From a bacterium (GTDB taxonomy: Bacteria > Bipolaricaulota > Bipolaricaulia > UBA7950 > UBA9294), in assembly GCA_030671645.1 (NCBI GenBank), contig DAOVHV010000084.1, positions 1 through 5,479 on the forward strand: a DNA stretch of 5,479 nucleotides. Reading direction: 5' to 3'. Below, one piece after another: positions 1 through 5,479 of this stretch (position 1 is the first letter of the stretch; every line of letters begins with the position of its first letter). The notes under the pieces are model-generated. The model saw only the letters and a list, made by a program, of their open reading frames with translations, ran no database searches and was not told the DNA's origin. Made by a program: the position numbers and the translations under genes.

Positions 1-2
1 AT

Positions 3-815
3 AGGATTGCACTAACATCAGCATCGCTACCGCGACAGATCGCCAATGCACACACGTTATTCAATGTCGCAATCACCTTGGCACTCATCCCGTGCGTCGG
101 CGGACTGGTTTGGTTGGTCAAGCGAATCATTCGCGGCAAGGAAGCCAAAGCAACAGAGGCTCCTCAGTTCTTGGCAGCCGAATTCCTGGCCACGCCTTCT
201 GTTGCACTGAGCCAGGCGCGTCGCGAGCTTCTCCGTATGGCCGACATGGCTGATTCGATGATTCGCGCATGCCATCGCGGCGTAGTGGGAAGGGATCGAA
301 GTACGATGTCCGAGGTTTTCGAAACCGAAGAGGTCGTCGATGGCCTGAAGCGGGCGATCGAAGAGTATCTGGACCGCATTCATGGCGATGCCTTGTCGGA
401 CAAGGAAGAGCGACGGTTGCATGTCCTACAGCACGTCACCGGCGACATTGAACGCATTGGAGATCAAGCTGTCAACATCGCCGAGCGTACCCTTGTTCTG
501 CTTCGCGAGCATCATGAGCTTTCGGAGCCCGCTCGCCGCGACTTGAACGACTTGTTTGAAAAGACAACGTCTCTGTACAACCGGGCAGTAGAGTCGTTGC
601 GAGAAGAGAATCGCGAGCTGGCTCGACAAGCACTTGAGCTGGAAGAAGATGTCGATCGGTTGGAACGCGAATACAAGGCTAAGCACCTTGTCAGATTGGA
701 ACAGGGGCGTTGCGATTCGACCGCCGGAATTCTCTTCGTCGAGATTCTGCACAACCTGGAGCGCATGGGAGATCACGCAGTCAATATCGCCGGCGACGTC
801 CTCTATGCCATCTAG
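3..815 (+). CDS. Na+/phosphate cotransporter family protein with PhoU-like C-terminal domain (5' end missing)
   Basis: This is the C-terminal 270 residues of a protein whose start lies left of the window; the frame is open from the first bases, so the TTG at 78 is an internal Leu and not a start. The fragment opens with the end of a membrane domain: the QIANAHTLFN stretch (residues 12-21) followed by a hydrophobic helix (about 22-39) is typical of the last part of the Na_Pi_cotrans domain. After a basic linker comes a soluble, alpha-helical PhoU-like region (about 65-268) in two repeats, carrying DIERIGDQAVNIAE (148-161) and NLERMGDHAVNIAGDV (251-266), which match the acidic metal-binding signature of PhoU. 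Family members are usually about 540-600 residues, so roughly half is missing. By family, the protein sits in the inner membrane and moves phosphate with sodium, the PhoU-like tail probably being regulatory. No pst or pho gene follows. Family call firm; exact substrate inferred. Confidence 0.9.
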   Translation, partial: RIALTSASLPRQIANAHTLFNVAITLALIPCVGGLVWLVKRIIRGKEAKATEAPQFLAAEFLATPSVALSQARRELLRMADMADSMIRACHRGVVGRDRSTMSEVFETEEVVDGLKRAIEEYLDRIHGDALSDKEERRLHVLQHVTGDIERIGDQAVNIAERTLVLLREHHELSEPARRDLNDLFEKTTSLYNRAVESLREENRELARQALELEEDVDRLEREYKAKHLVRLEQGRCDSTAGILFVEILHNLERMGDHAVNIAGDVLYAI

Positions 816-914
816 GGAACACTAGCTGTAAGCGAAAGGACACGCAGCGTTGGTTATTACATGCCGCAGTTGTTCATGTAGAACGATGGCTTCTGCTTAT
901 AAGAATCCGCGCCA
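816..914. other. Convergent intergenic spacer without a clear terminator
   Basis: These 99 bases separate the stop of the phosphate-transporter gene from the stop of the PKD/LTD lipoprotein gene on the other strand. I looked for a GC-rich hairpin followed by a T-run in either direction and saw none; the only inverted repeats are short (for example ACATG/CATGT at about 860-880) with long loops and no T-tract. Termination of both genes is therefore unexplained from sequence and may be factor-dependent. Confidence 0.5.
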
Positions 915-1634
915 TCAACACGAAGCAATGAAATAGTGATCGACAATCGCGCCTTTGGCATCGCGCAGCACAGCAAGGTCTCCCGTGCTGCTCCACACCG
1001 GTTCGACGGCGTTCCAATAGAGAATGCCCGTTGTATTCAATCCGCTGCCGGAATGGATGGTTATCACAGCATTGGGAGCCAGCCTGACTCCATTGGGAAT
1101 ACGAAAAGTGACGCCCCGCTCATTTTCCACCGTCCACCCGGATAGGTCGATGATCTCGTCCCCTGTGTTTTGAAGCGTGAAATACTCGTCGTTCAGGTTG
1201 GCTGCGTCATCGCCGGAAGCATCGTGATGAAACGGCCACACGAACTCGACTGAGGCACTCCCAGCTTCGATGGTTGGAGCCTGCACCTCAACTTCAGCAG
1301 TGACCGAAGCTTGTTGTCCCAGATGATCGGTGATTTGTAACGTCACCGTGTAAGTGCGTTCCACATCGGTCTGGTACAAGTGGGCGGCAATCTTCCCCTT
1401 ACCTGTGTTCCCATCGCCGAAATCCCAAGAGTATTCAACGATCGTTCCATTAGGAGCTTGTGACAACGATGCATCAAACGTGACGACAAGAGACAATGGG
1501 TCCGCAGTTGAACTTGCCGTGAAGTCTGCAACCGGTAAGAGGGGTTGAGACGCACATCCTCCGATCAGCAGAAGAATGGCCACACCAGACAAGGACAAGA
1601 TTCGTCTTTTCATCATCGTCATCGAGGATATCAT
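915..1634 (-). CDS. PKD domain and lamin-tail (LTD) domain lipoprotein
   Basis: A 239-residue exported lipoprotein. Basic residues (KRR, 9-11) precede a hydrophobic stretch and a lipobox IGGC (24-27), so Cys27 should be lipidated after signal peptidase II cleavage. A PKD domain follows (about 34-118) with the hallmark WDFGDG (70-75) and the closing YTVTLQITD strand. The rest (about 125-236) reads as an LTD fold: NDEYFTLQNTGDEIIDLSGW (148-167), a LAPNAVITIHSGSG segment (185-198), LYWN, and a final GDLAVLRDAKGAIVDHY (218-234). Both domains are immunoglobulin-like beta-sandwiches used in surface or extracellular proteins for binding or as spacers; no catalytic residues are visible, so the role is probably structural or adhesive. 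Start is uncertain: ATGs at residues 1, 5, 7 and 8 all lie ahead of the signal peptide and none has a good Shine-Dalgarno site. Residues 7 or 8 would give a signal peptide of more usual length. Divergent from the protease gene, sharing the 1635-1768 upstream region. Confidence 0.85.
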   Translation of the reverse strand: MISSMTMMKRRILSLSGVAILLLIGGCASQPLLPVADFTASSTADPLSLVVTFDASLSQAPNGTIVEYSWDFGDGNTGKGKIAAHLYQTDVERTYTVTLQITDHLGQQASVTAEVEVQAPTIEAGSASVEFVWPFHHDASGDDAANLNDEYFTLQNTGDEIIDLSGWTVENERGVTFRIPNGVRLAPNAVITIHSGSGLNTTGILYWNAVEPVWSSTGDLAVLRDAKGAIVDHYFIASC

Positions 1635-1699
1635 ATTGTTCGAATGTCGTCAGGCTTGGGGCCGACTCATTCGAAGGTTGGAGCGTTCTTTCCAGAGCT

Positions 1700-1729
1700 T
1701 TGCCAAAGGTATCCGTTTCGCTCTATATT
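1700..1729 (+). promoter_or_regulatory. Probable sigma70-type promoter for the subtilase gene
   Basis: TTGCCA (1700-1705, 5 of 6 to the -35 consensus) and TATATT (1724-1729, 5 of 6 to the -10 consensus) are 18 bases apart. Transcription would begin near 1736, giving a leader of about 33 bases that contains the strong ribosome binding site of the gene at 1769. Assigned by eye only; the shared 134-base region must also hold the promoter of the divergent PKD/LTD gene, which I could not place. Confidence 0.45.
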
Positions 1730-1755
1730 CTATTACACGGGTAAGTATTTGAAAG

Positions 1756-1761
1756 AGGAGG
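1756..1761 (+). promoter_or_regulatory. Strong Shine-Dalgarno site of the subtilase gene
   Basis: A perfect AGGAGG lies 7 bases before the ATG at 1769, within a purine-rich run. It fixes the start of the protease gene, and the ATG is directly followed by a Lys-Arg lipoprotein signal peptide, which agrees. Confidence 0.85.
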
Positions 1762-1768
1762 AAGAAAG

Positions 1769-3127
1769 ATGACAAAGAGACTCGTTGTACTGTTCGTTGG
1801 ATTAGCCTTGCTCGGACTCTTGCTTTCCGGATGCACTTCCCTGTTTGAGCCGCAGAGCCTACTCGGACCCGAATCAATCGAAATCGAGCAGGATTACATC
1901 CTCGCATTCAACAAACTACCGAGCGACATCGCAGAGACCGTTACCGCACTGGGCGGATCGGTTCGTTCGGTGCTCGAAGAAATCGATGCCGTTCTGGTCA
2001 CCGGGGACGCGGATTTCGTCGCCGCAGTCGAAGGACTAAAGGGGCTTGACGTGATCATTCCGGATGTGAGGGCGAATTGGTTGCCCGACATCGAAAGGGT
2101 GAAGCTGTCGCCCGACCATATCGGTTCGGATGAGACGTACTTCGCGGACTATCAGTGGGACATGCTCGCCATCGACGCGCCCGGAGCCTGGGACGCCGGG
2201 TACACCGGAGCGGGGGTCCGTGTTGCCATCCTGGATACGGGCATCGATCCCGACCATCCGGATTTGGCGCCCAATCTCAATGCCCCCCTGTCAACGTCGT
2301 TCGTTCCTTACGAGCCGTTCATCAATGACCTTAACAGTCATGGGTCAAACGTCGCGGGGATCATTGCAGCTGCGGACAACGGGTTAGGCGTGATCGGTGT
2401 GGCACCGAACGCCGAAATCGTGGCCATTAAGGTGCTCGATGGCAGTGGAAGCGGAGACTTCGGTTGGCTGCTGGCGGGTCTGCTCTACGCGGTGGCTATC
2501 GATGCAGACATCGTCAATATGAGTCTGGGCGCCTACATGTCACACGACGGGTATGTCGGCTATGGGGATGAAGCGGTCTACTACGGTGCCTCGGCCATTA
2601 ACGGATTCATCAATCTCGTTCGCAAGACCCTGGACTACGCGACACAACAGGGCGTGCTCTTGGTTGCCAGCGCGGGCAACGACGCTCTTGATGGAACCGG
2701 GGATTCCGGATTGATGCACGTGCCGTCCGATGTCGGCGATTGCCTGGTAATCTCCGCAACCGGCCCCATCGGCTGGGCGTACAGTTACGATGTCGACCTT
2801 GACGAATTCGCGTATTACTCCGACTACGGCCCGCAGATTGATTTCGCCGCCCCCGGTGGAAACGCGGACTTCAGTTTGGACCTGTGGTACCTCGACTTGG
2901 TCTTCAACTGCTACGCCGGAGGGTGGGGATGGATGGGTGGAACCAGCCAAGCGTCACCCCACGTAGCGGGTGTGGCTGCCCTCATCGTGGAAAAGAACGG
3001 TGGAGACATGAAGCCGGCCCAAATCGAACGGGAATTGAGGTTATCGGCTGACGATCTTGGCAGACCGGGCCGAGACACCAGTTTCGGACACGGACGAGTG
3101 AACGCCGCCCAAGCTGTCGGGAACTAG
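1769..3127 (+). CDS. Subtilisin-family (S8) serine protease, lipoprotein
   Basis: A 452-residue exported serine endopeptidase. The N-terminus (K3 R4, hydrophobic 5-19) ends in a lipobox LSGC (19-22), so Cys22 is the expected lipidation site; Thr at +2 would favour outer-membrane sorting in a diderm. Residues about 41-100 (beginning DYILAFNKLP) resemble an I9-type inhibitory propeptide. The catalytic domain spans about 128-450 with all three triad residues in family motifs: Asp156 in ILDTGID, His191 in NSHGSNVAG and Ser393 in GTSQASPHVAG; Asn304 in ASAGND is the oxyanion-hole residue. The His motif is slightly unusual (HGSNVAG, more often HGTHVAG). A loop at about 255-285 (tyrosine- and glycine-rich) and one at about 333-385 look like insertions relative to compact subtilisins. 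No C-terminal PPC or P domain is present. It has its own promoter, Shine-Dalgarno site and terminator, so it is probably monocistronic. Substrate unknown; roles in nutrient proteolysis or maturation of surface proteins are both possible. Confidence 0.95.
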   Translation: MTKRLVVLFVGLALLGLLLSGCTSLFEPQSLLGPESIEIEQDYILAFNKLPSDIAETVTALGGSVRSVLEEIDAVLVTGDADFVAAVEGLKGLDVIIPDVRANWLPDIERVKLSPDHIGSDETYFADYQWDMLAIDAPGAWDAGYTGAGVRVAILDTGIDPDHPDLAPNLNAPLSTSFVPYEPFINDLNSHGSNVAGIIAAADNGLGVIGVAPNAEIVAIKVLDGSGSGDFGWLLAGLLYAVAIDADIVNMSLGAYMSHDGYVGYGDEAVYYGASAINGFINLVRKTLDYATQQGVLLVASAGNDALDGTGDSGLMHVPSDVGDCLVISATGPIGWAYSYDVDLDEFAYYSDYGPQIDFAAPGGNADFSLDLWYLDLVFNCYAGGWGWMGGTSQASPHVAGVAALIVEKNGGDMKPAQIERELRLSADDLGRPGRDTSFGHGRVNAAQAVGN

Positions 3128-3142
3128 CTCGCCTTATCGTAG

Positions 3143-3174
3143 AAAGGCGCCCGGGCACACGCCTGGGCGCTTTT
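3143..3174 (+). terminator. Rho-independent terminator of the subtilase gene
   Basis: A ten-pair stem (3147-3156 with 3161-3170, GCGCCCGGGC against GCCTGGGCGC, one G-U pair) closes a four-base ACAC loop and is followed by TTTT (3171-3174). AAAG just before the stem can pair with the T-run and extend it. It begins 16 bases after the stop codon. Read on the other strand it has only a three-T tail, so it would be a weaker terminator for the convergent gene. Confidence 0.88.
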
Positions 3175-3188
3175 CACTGTCTGTCCAA

Positions 3189-3207
3189 ATCCTGAGATGC
3201 GCAGGAT
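3189..3207 (-). other. Small hairpin just after the stop codon of the PPC-like repeat gene
   Basis: ATCCTG (3189-3194) and CAGGAT (3202-3207) form a perfect six-base inverted repeat with a seven-base loop, directly abutting the TAG stop of the minus-strand gene. It lacks a T-run, so it is at best a weak terminator or a 3'-end stabilising structure; the larger hairpin at 3143-3174 lies just beyond it. Confidence 0.3.
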
Positions 3208-4350
3208 CTAATCTCCTGTCACATAAAGCGTGTACGAGGGGATCCAATCCGTACCGGTAAATTCACGTACTGCCACGTAGTAGACGCCGGCCGCCAGATC
3301 GATGCCGATCCAGCTCGATGTATCGCCGACTGACACATCGTCGTTCACCACCAGTGTGTTCCCGAATTCATCGAACAGAGCGATCTCGGTGTCCCCGGTT
3401 GTCGCAGTTGAGATGGTCACATAGGTGGCGACATCAACCTCGAATCTGTAATAGTCGAGATCTCCGATCACGTCGATGGCACCAGTCGCACAGAGCTGAC
3501 CCGGCACGGCCCCCATGTCGTCAGCCAGGATACTATCGTCGTTGGGTTCGATCTCCGAGATGCAGGATATCCCCGTTACGAAGAGTGAGTAGTCGTAGAT
3601 GACGTTGTCGTCGCCGTGTTCCCAGACCATCACGTAGTAGGTTCCCGGCGGAACTTCTTCTTCAATCCAACTCCAGTATTCGCCGATGATGTAATCGTCG
3701 TTGACGGCAATGACGTCGCCAAATTCATCCAACAGCGCGATTTCCGTGTCTTCGTTCGTCACTGTCGAGATGGTCAGCACGGTCCAGTCGAGCACTTCGA
3801 ACGAGAAGAAATCGGTATCGCCGACAACTCCGATCGTTCCGGACACGCAAGCTTCACCAGGAAACTGCCCGAGGTAATCGGCCAGCCCGAGAGAATCGTT
3901 GTCCTCGTATTCCTCAGCACAGCCTTCGGTGCTGACACTGAGCGTATAGGAGTAAATAACGTTGTCGTCGCCATGTTCCCAGACCGCGACGAAATACTGC
4001 CCGGTAAGCAGATACTGCTCGATTCCGCTGGAGTAGACGTTCAGTGCAACGTCATCGTTCTGTGCGATGAGATTTCCATCTGCGTCCAACAGCGCGATCT
4101 CGGTGTCTTCGTTGGTGATCGTTTCGATCAGCACCCAACGAGGAGAGCTCAAATCGAAATAGAAGAAATCGATATCCCCCACCACTCCAATTGAGCCATC
4201 GATGCATCCGCTTCCGGGAAGGTCCGCCACAAAGTCCGCCAACGCACCTGAATCGTTATCTTCAACTTCCGTGAAGCACTGCCCCATTCCAGCAGCGCCG
4301 ACTGCAAATATCAGGATCATGACAAGCCATCCTGTTCGATTTCGCTTCAT
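3208..4350 (-). CDS. Secreted acidic protein of three PPC-like beta-sandwich repeats
   Basis: A 380-residue exported protein. A basic start (KRNR, 2-5) and hydrophobic helix (about 8-22) form a signal peptide, probably cut by signal peptidase I just before residue 25. The remainder is three tandem domains starting at Cys25, Cys144 and Cys263. Each has an E-x-E-[DP]-N-D opening, a GD-x-D-[FY]-[FY]-x-F strand, DTEIAL[LF]D, a ND-D turn, and a G-x-Y-[FY]-V-x-V strand ending in Y-[ST]-L; this is the pattern of bacterial pre-peptidase C-terminal (PPC) domains. Repeats 1 and 2 are about 54% identical without gaps (64 of 119 by hand count). The mature part has about 72 Asp/Glu, three Arg and no Lys. 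No enzyme motif is visible. PPC domains are usually attached to secreted proteases or other hydrolases, so a binding, stabilising or surface role is inferred; the Asp-rich turns may bind calcium. An AGGAGG 8 bases before the ATG supports the start. It converges on the subtilase gene. Confidence 0.88.
   Translation of the reverse strand: MKRNRTGWLVMILIFAVGAAGMGQCFTEVEDNDSGALADFVADLPGSGCIDGSIGVVGDIDFFYFDLSSPRWVLIETITNEDTEIALLDADGNLIAQNDDVALNVYSSGIEQYLLTGQYFVAVWEHGDDNVIYSYTLSVSTEGCAEEYEDNDSLGLADYLGQFPGEACVSGTIGVVGDTDFFSFEVLDWTVLTISTVTNEDTEIALLDEFGDVIAVNDDYIIGEYWSWIEEEVPPGTYYVMVWEHGDDNVIYDYSLFVTGISCISEIEPNDDSILADDMGAVPGQLCATGAIDVIGDLDYYRFEVDVATYVTISTATTGDTEIALFDEFGNTLVVNDDVSVGDTSSWIGIDLAAGVYYVAVREFTGTDWIPSYTLYVTGD
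3211..3564 (-). repeat. PPC-like repeat 3
   Basis: Encodes residues 263-380, ending one residue short of the full period at the stop codon. Conserved cysteines are Cys263 and Cys287, 24 apart. It is the most diverged copy: the WEHGDDNVIY segment of repeats 1 and 2 is replaced by REFTGTDWIP, and EDND by EPND, the form most common in other PPC domains. Confidence 0.85.
3565..3921 (-). repeat. PPC-like repeat 2
   Basis: Encodes residues 144-262, again 119 residues. Conserved cysteines are Cys144 and Cys168, 24 apart. It is closest to repeat 1 (about 54% identity) and shares the LDEFG/FDEFG turn and EYWSWI/DTSSWI region more with repeat 3, so it bridges the two. Confidence 0.88.
3922..4278 (-). 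repeat. PPC-like repeat 1
   Basis: Encodes residues 25-143. Conserved cysteines are Cys25 and Cys49, 24 apart. Shares WEHGDDNVIY (124-133) exactly with repeat 2 and NEDTEIALLD (80-89) as well. DNA near 3961-3985 matches DNA near 3604-3628 with a single mismatch, exactly 357 bases apart. Confidence 0.88.
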
Positions 4351-4358
4351 CCTTTCCG

Positions 4359-4364
4359 CCTCCT
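4359..4364 (-). promoter_or_regulatory. Strong Shine-Dalgarno site of the PPC-like repeat gene
   Basis: AGGAGG on the minus strand ends 8 bases before the ATG at 4350, in a purine-rich leader. It decides the start codon and resembles the leader of the protease gene at 1756-1761. Confidence 0.82.
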
Positions 4365-4460
4365 CTCTGCCTTGTCAAGCAGAATACAACATTTACCGAG
4401 AAAAACGTTCTGTGCTTTCTCTCCCTTGCCGGGCCTATTGGTTGTAGAATCTGCGCTGCC

Positions 4461-5378
4461 ATGGAAAGTTCACGAGGCAATCCTGGGAGTATTTTGGCGC
4501 TGCTACTGTCAGCCGTCATTTGGGGGTTCGCGTTTGTCGCTCAACGAGCGGGCATGGAGTTCGTCGGTCCATTTACGTTTAACGGCCTCCGATTCGCATT
4601 GGGAGGCCTCGTTTTGATACCGTTTGTTGGCACGCTTCGCCGTAACACATCTGCAGCCAGCCAAGCGGCTCCCTCTTACCGCCTTTGGATCGCCATCGGA
4701 CTAGCCGGCCTCGTCTTGTTTGTGTCTGCGAACCTCCAGCAGATCGGACTAGTGTACACCACCGCAGGCAAGGCTGGATTCATTACGGGCCTGTATGTCG
4801 TCATCGTCCCCCTCCTTGGGTTACTCCGTCGACATCGGGTAAGCGCGTTCGTCTGGGCCGGATGCGGTCTTGCCGCCGGGGGCTTGTATTTGTTGAGCGT
4901 CGTGGGAGTGTTTTCCATCTCAGCCGGTGACGCGCTTGTCTTGGGAAGCTCGCTCGGATGGGCCATTCACGTACATATCGTCGGTTGGCTGGCCCAGCGG
5001 TCGCATCCGCTGCGAGTGGCCATCTTGCAGTTCATCATTTGCTCCGCACTCAGCTTGGCCGTGGCTGGATTCATTGAGACGATCCGAGTTTCCGAGATTC
5101 TGCGCGCCGGATGGATGATCGCCTACGCCGGCGTTCTGTCAGTCGGGGTGGCTTATACGCTGCAGGTGGTCGGCCAACGACGAGTCGATCCGGCTCGAGC
5201 CGGCATCATTCTAAGTCTGGAGGCCGTGTTTGCCGTCATCGGGGGCTGGACTCTGCTGGGAGAGACGTTGTCGACGCGCGGGTTGGTCGGATGCGCGCTC
5301 ATGCTGGCGGGCATGACGCTGGCCCAGATTCGTGTTCAAACACGATCCGGTTCGCCGACACTCGATTCAACCTCGTAA
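4461..5378 (+). CDS. EamA/DMT-family transporter, ten transmembrane helices
   Basis: A 305-residue inner-membrane protein of the drug/metabolite transporter superfamily, full length for the family. Two EamA repeats are visible: helices 1-5 (about 10-27, 36-56, 74-94, 98-121, 128-148) and helices 6-10 (about 153-177, 184-204, 213-237, 245-266, 272-291). Typical motifs are WGFAFVAQRAGM (21-32) in helix 1, YTTAGKAGFITGLYVVIVPL (99-118) in helix 4, and LSLEAVFAVIGGWTLLGE (251-268) at the helix 9/10 turn. Positive residues cluster in the 59-74 and 123-127 loops. The family exports or exchanges small metabolites, amino acids or nucleosides, but substrate cannot be read from sequence. No Shine-Dalgarno site is seen before the ATG, and no upstream in-frame ATG, GTG or TTG precedes it closely, so the start is accepted because it leads straight into helix 1. 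Divergent from the PPC-like gene. Confidence 0.92.
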   Translation: MESSRGNPGSILALLLSAVIWGFAFVAQRAGMEFVGPFTFNGLRFALGGLVLIPFVGTLRRNTSAASQAAPSYRLWIAIGLAGLVLFVSANLQQIGLVYTTAGKAGFITGLYVVIVPLLGLLRRHRVSAFVWAGCGLAAGGLYLLSVVGVFSISAGDALVLGSSLGWAIHVHIVGWLAQRSHPLRVAILQFIICSALSLAVAGFIETIRVSEILRAGWMIAYAGVLSVGVAYTLQVVGQRRVDPARAGIILSLEAVFAVIGGWTLLGETLSTRGLVGCALMLAGMTLAQIRVQTRSGSPTLDSTS

Positions 5379-5379
5379 C

Positions 5380-5479
5380 ATGAATGTAGCGTCAATCGTT
5401 TCGCCATCGAGACATGGGCAAGCCAATACTCTATTCTCAGGCGTCATCGTTGTGCAGTCCGTCGCTGAAATCAGCGAAC
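5380..5479 (+). CDS. Possible start of an unrecognised gene, cut by the window edge
   Basis: An ATG one base after the transporter stop codon opens a frame of 33 codons without a stop up to the edge (beginning MNVASIVSPSRHGQ). There is no Shine-Dalgarno site before it, the sequence resembles no family I know, and 33 open codons can arise by chance. The tight spacing would fit translational coupling to the transporter if it is real. On the other strand a frame is also open from the edge to a TGA at 5437-5439, so the direction of any neighbour is undecided. Confidence 0.2.
   Translation, partial: MNVASIVSPSRHGQANTLFSGVIVVQSVAEISE
5462..5477. repeat. Perfect short inverted repeat at the right edge
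   Basis: TCGCTGA and TCAGCGA form a perfect seven-base inverted repeat around a two-base AA centre. The loop is too tight for a good RNA hairpin, so a protein-binding site or chance is more likely than a terminator; the window ends two bases later, so any T-run cannot be seen. Confidence 0.35.

Noticed and set aside
78..80. TTG at 78 as the start of the first gene.
   Set aside because: The frame continues open to the left edge and encodes the recognisable QIANAHTLFN end of the transporter membrane domain.
57..422. Minus-strand open frames across the transporter, protease and repeat genes (for example 57-422, 2540-2950) and the plus-strand frame 3616-4194.
   Set aside because: They lie opposite well-supported genes, have no recognisable domains, and have the composition expected of antisense shadows.
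4274..4282. Cys25 of the PPC-like protein as a lipoprotein lipobox cysteine.
   Set aside because: The preceding residues are M-G-Q, and Gln at -1 does not fit a lipobox. The Cys aligns exactly with Cys144 and Cys263 of the later repeats, so it belongs to the domain.
3208..4350. The tandem repeats as a CRISPR or mobile-element repeat.
   Set aside because: The period is 357 bases, all in one reading frame, and conserved at the protein level; it is a protein domain repeat.
4373..4378. Perfect TTGACA (-35 consensus) on the minus strand upstream of the PPC-like gene.
   Set aside because: A -10 box at 16-18 bases would fall on the Shine-Dalgarno site and start codon, and no TATAAT-like sequence is there.
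5437..5478. C-terminal end of a minus-strand gene (ending DGLHNDDA then TGA).
   Set aside because: Only 13 codons are visible with no family resemblance; chance openness is likely.

Overview
This is an ordinary-looking stretch of bacterial chromosome, moderately GC-rich by eye. It carries five protein genes (the first cut off by the left edge), short intergenic gaps and one clear terminator. Two of the exported proteins have lipoprotein signal peptides, and one of them (the protease) has Thr after the lipidated Cys, which suits outer-membrane sorting, so a diderm host is likely. The lineage cannot be fixed from the sequence. PKD plus lamin-tail lipoproteins and acidic PPC-like repeat proteins occur in poorly cultured environmental phyla such as Bipolaricaulota or Chloroflexota-like groups, but that is a guess.

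Layout: 3-815 (+) is the C-terminal half of a Na+/phosphate cotransporter family protein with a PhoU-like cytoplasmic tail. 915-1634 (-) is a lipoprotein with a PKD domain and a lamin-tail (LTD) domain; it converges on the first gene. 1769-3127 (+) is a subtilisin-family (S8) serine protease lipoprotein with an intact catalytic triad, a strong Shine-Dalgarno site and a recognisable sigma70-like promoter. It ends at a strong hairpin terminator (3143-3174). 3208-4350 (-) is a secreted, extremely acidic, lysine-free protein made of three 119-residue PPC-like repeats, each with one cysteine pair at fixed spacing; it converges on the protease gene. 4461-5378 (+) is a ten-helix EamA/DMT-family transporter, divergent from the repeat protein. 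The last 100 bases hold no assured gene; a short frame starting at 5380 stays open to the edge.

How the genes relate: the middle three encode exported, cell-surface or periplasmic proteins (two putative adhesion/binding proteins flanking a protease). Each is its own transcription unit in alternating orientation, so co-regulation is not shown. The most interesting point is that the PPC-like module, often fused to the C-terminus of secreted proteases, is here a free-standing triple repeat next to a subtilase that lacks it. The two outer genes are membrane transporters with no visible link to the middle group. No RNA gene, CRISPR array, insertion sequence, integrase or toxin-antitoxin pair was seen. 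I find no clear new system; the protease/repeat-protein pair is the best lead.
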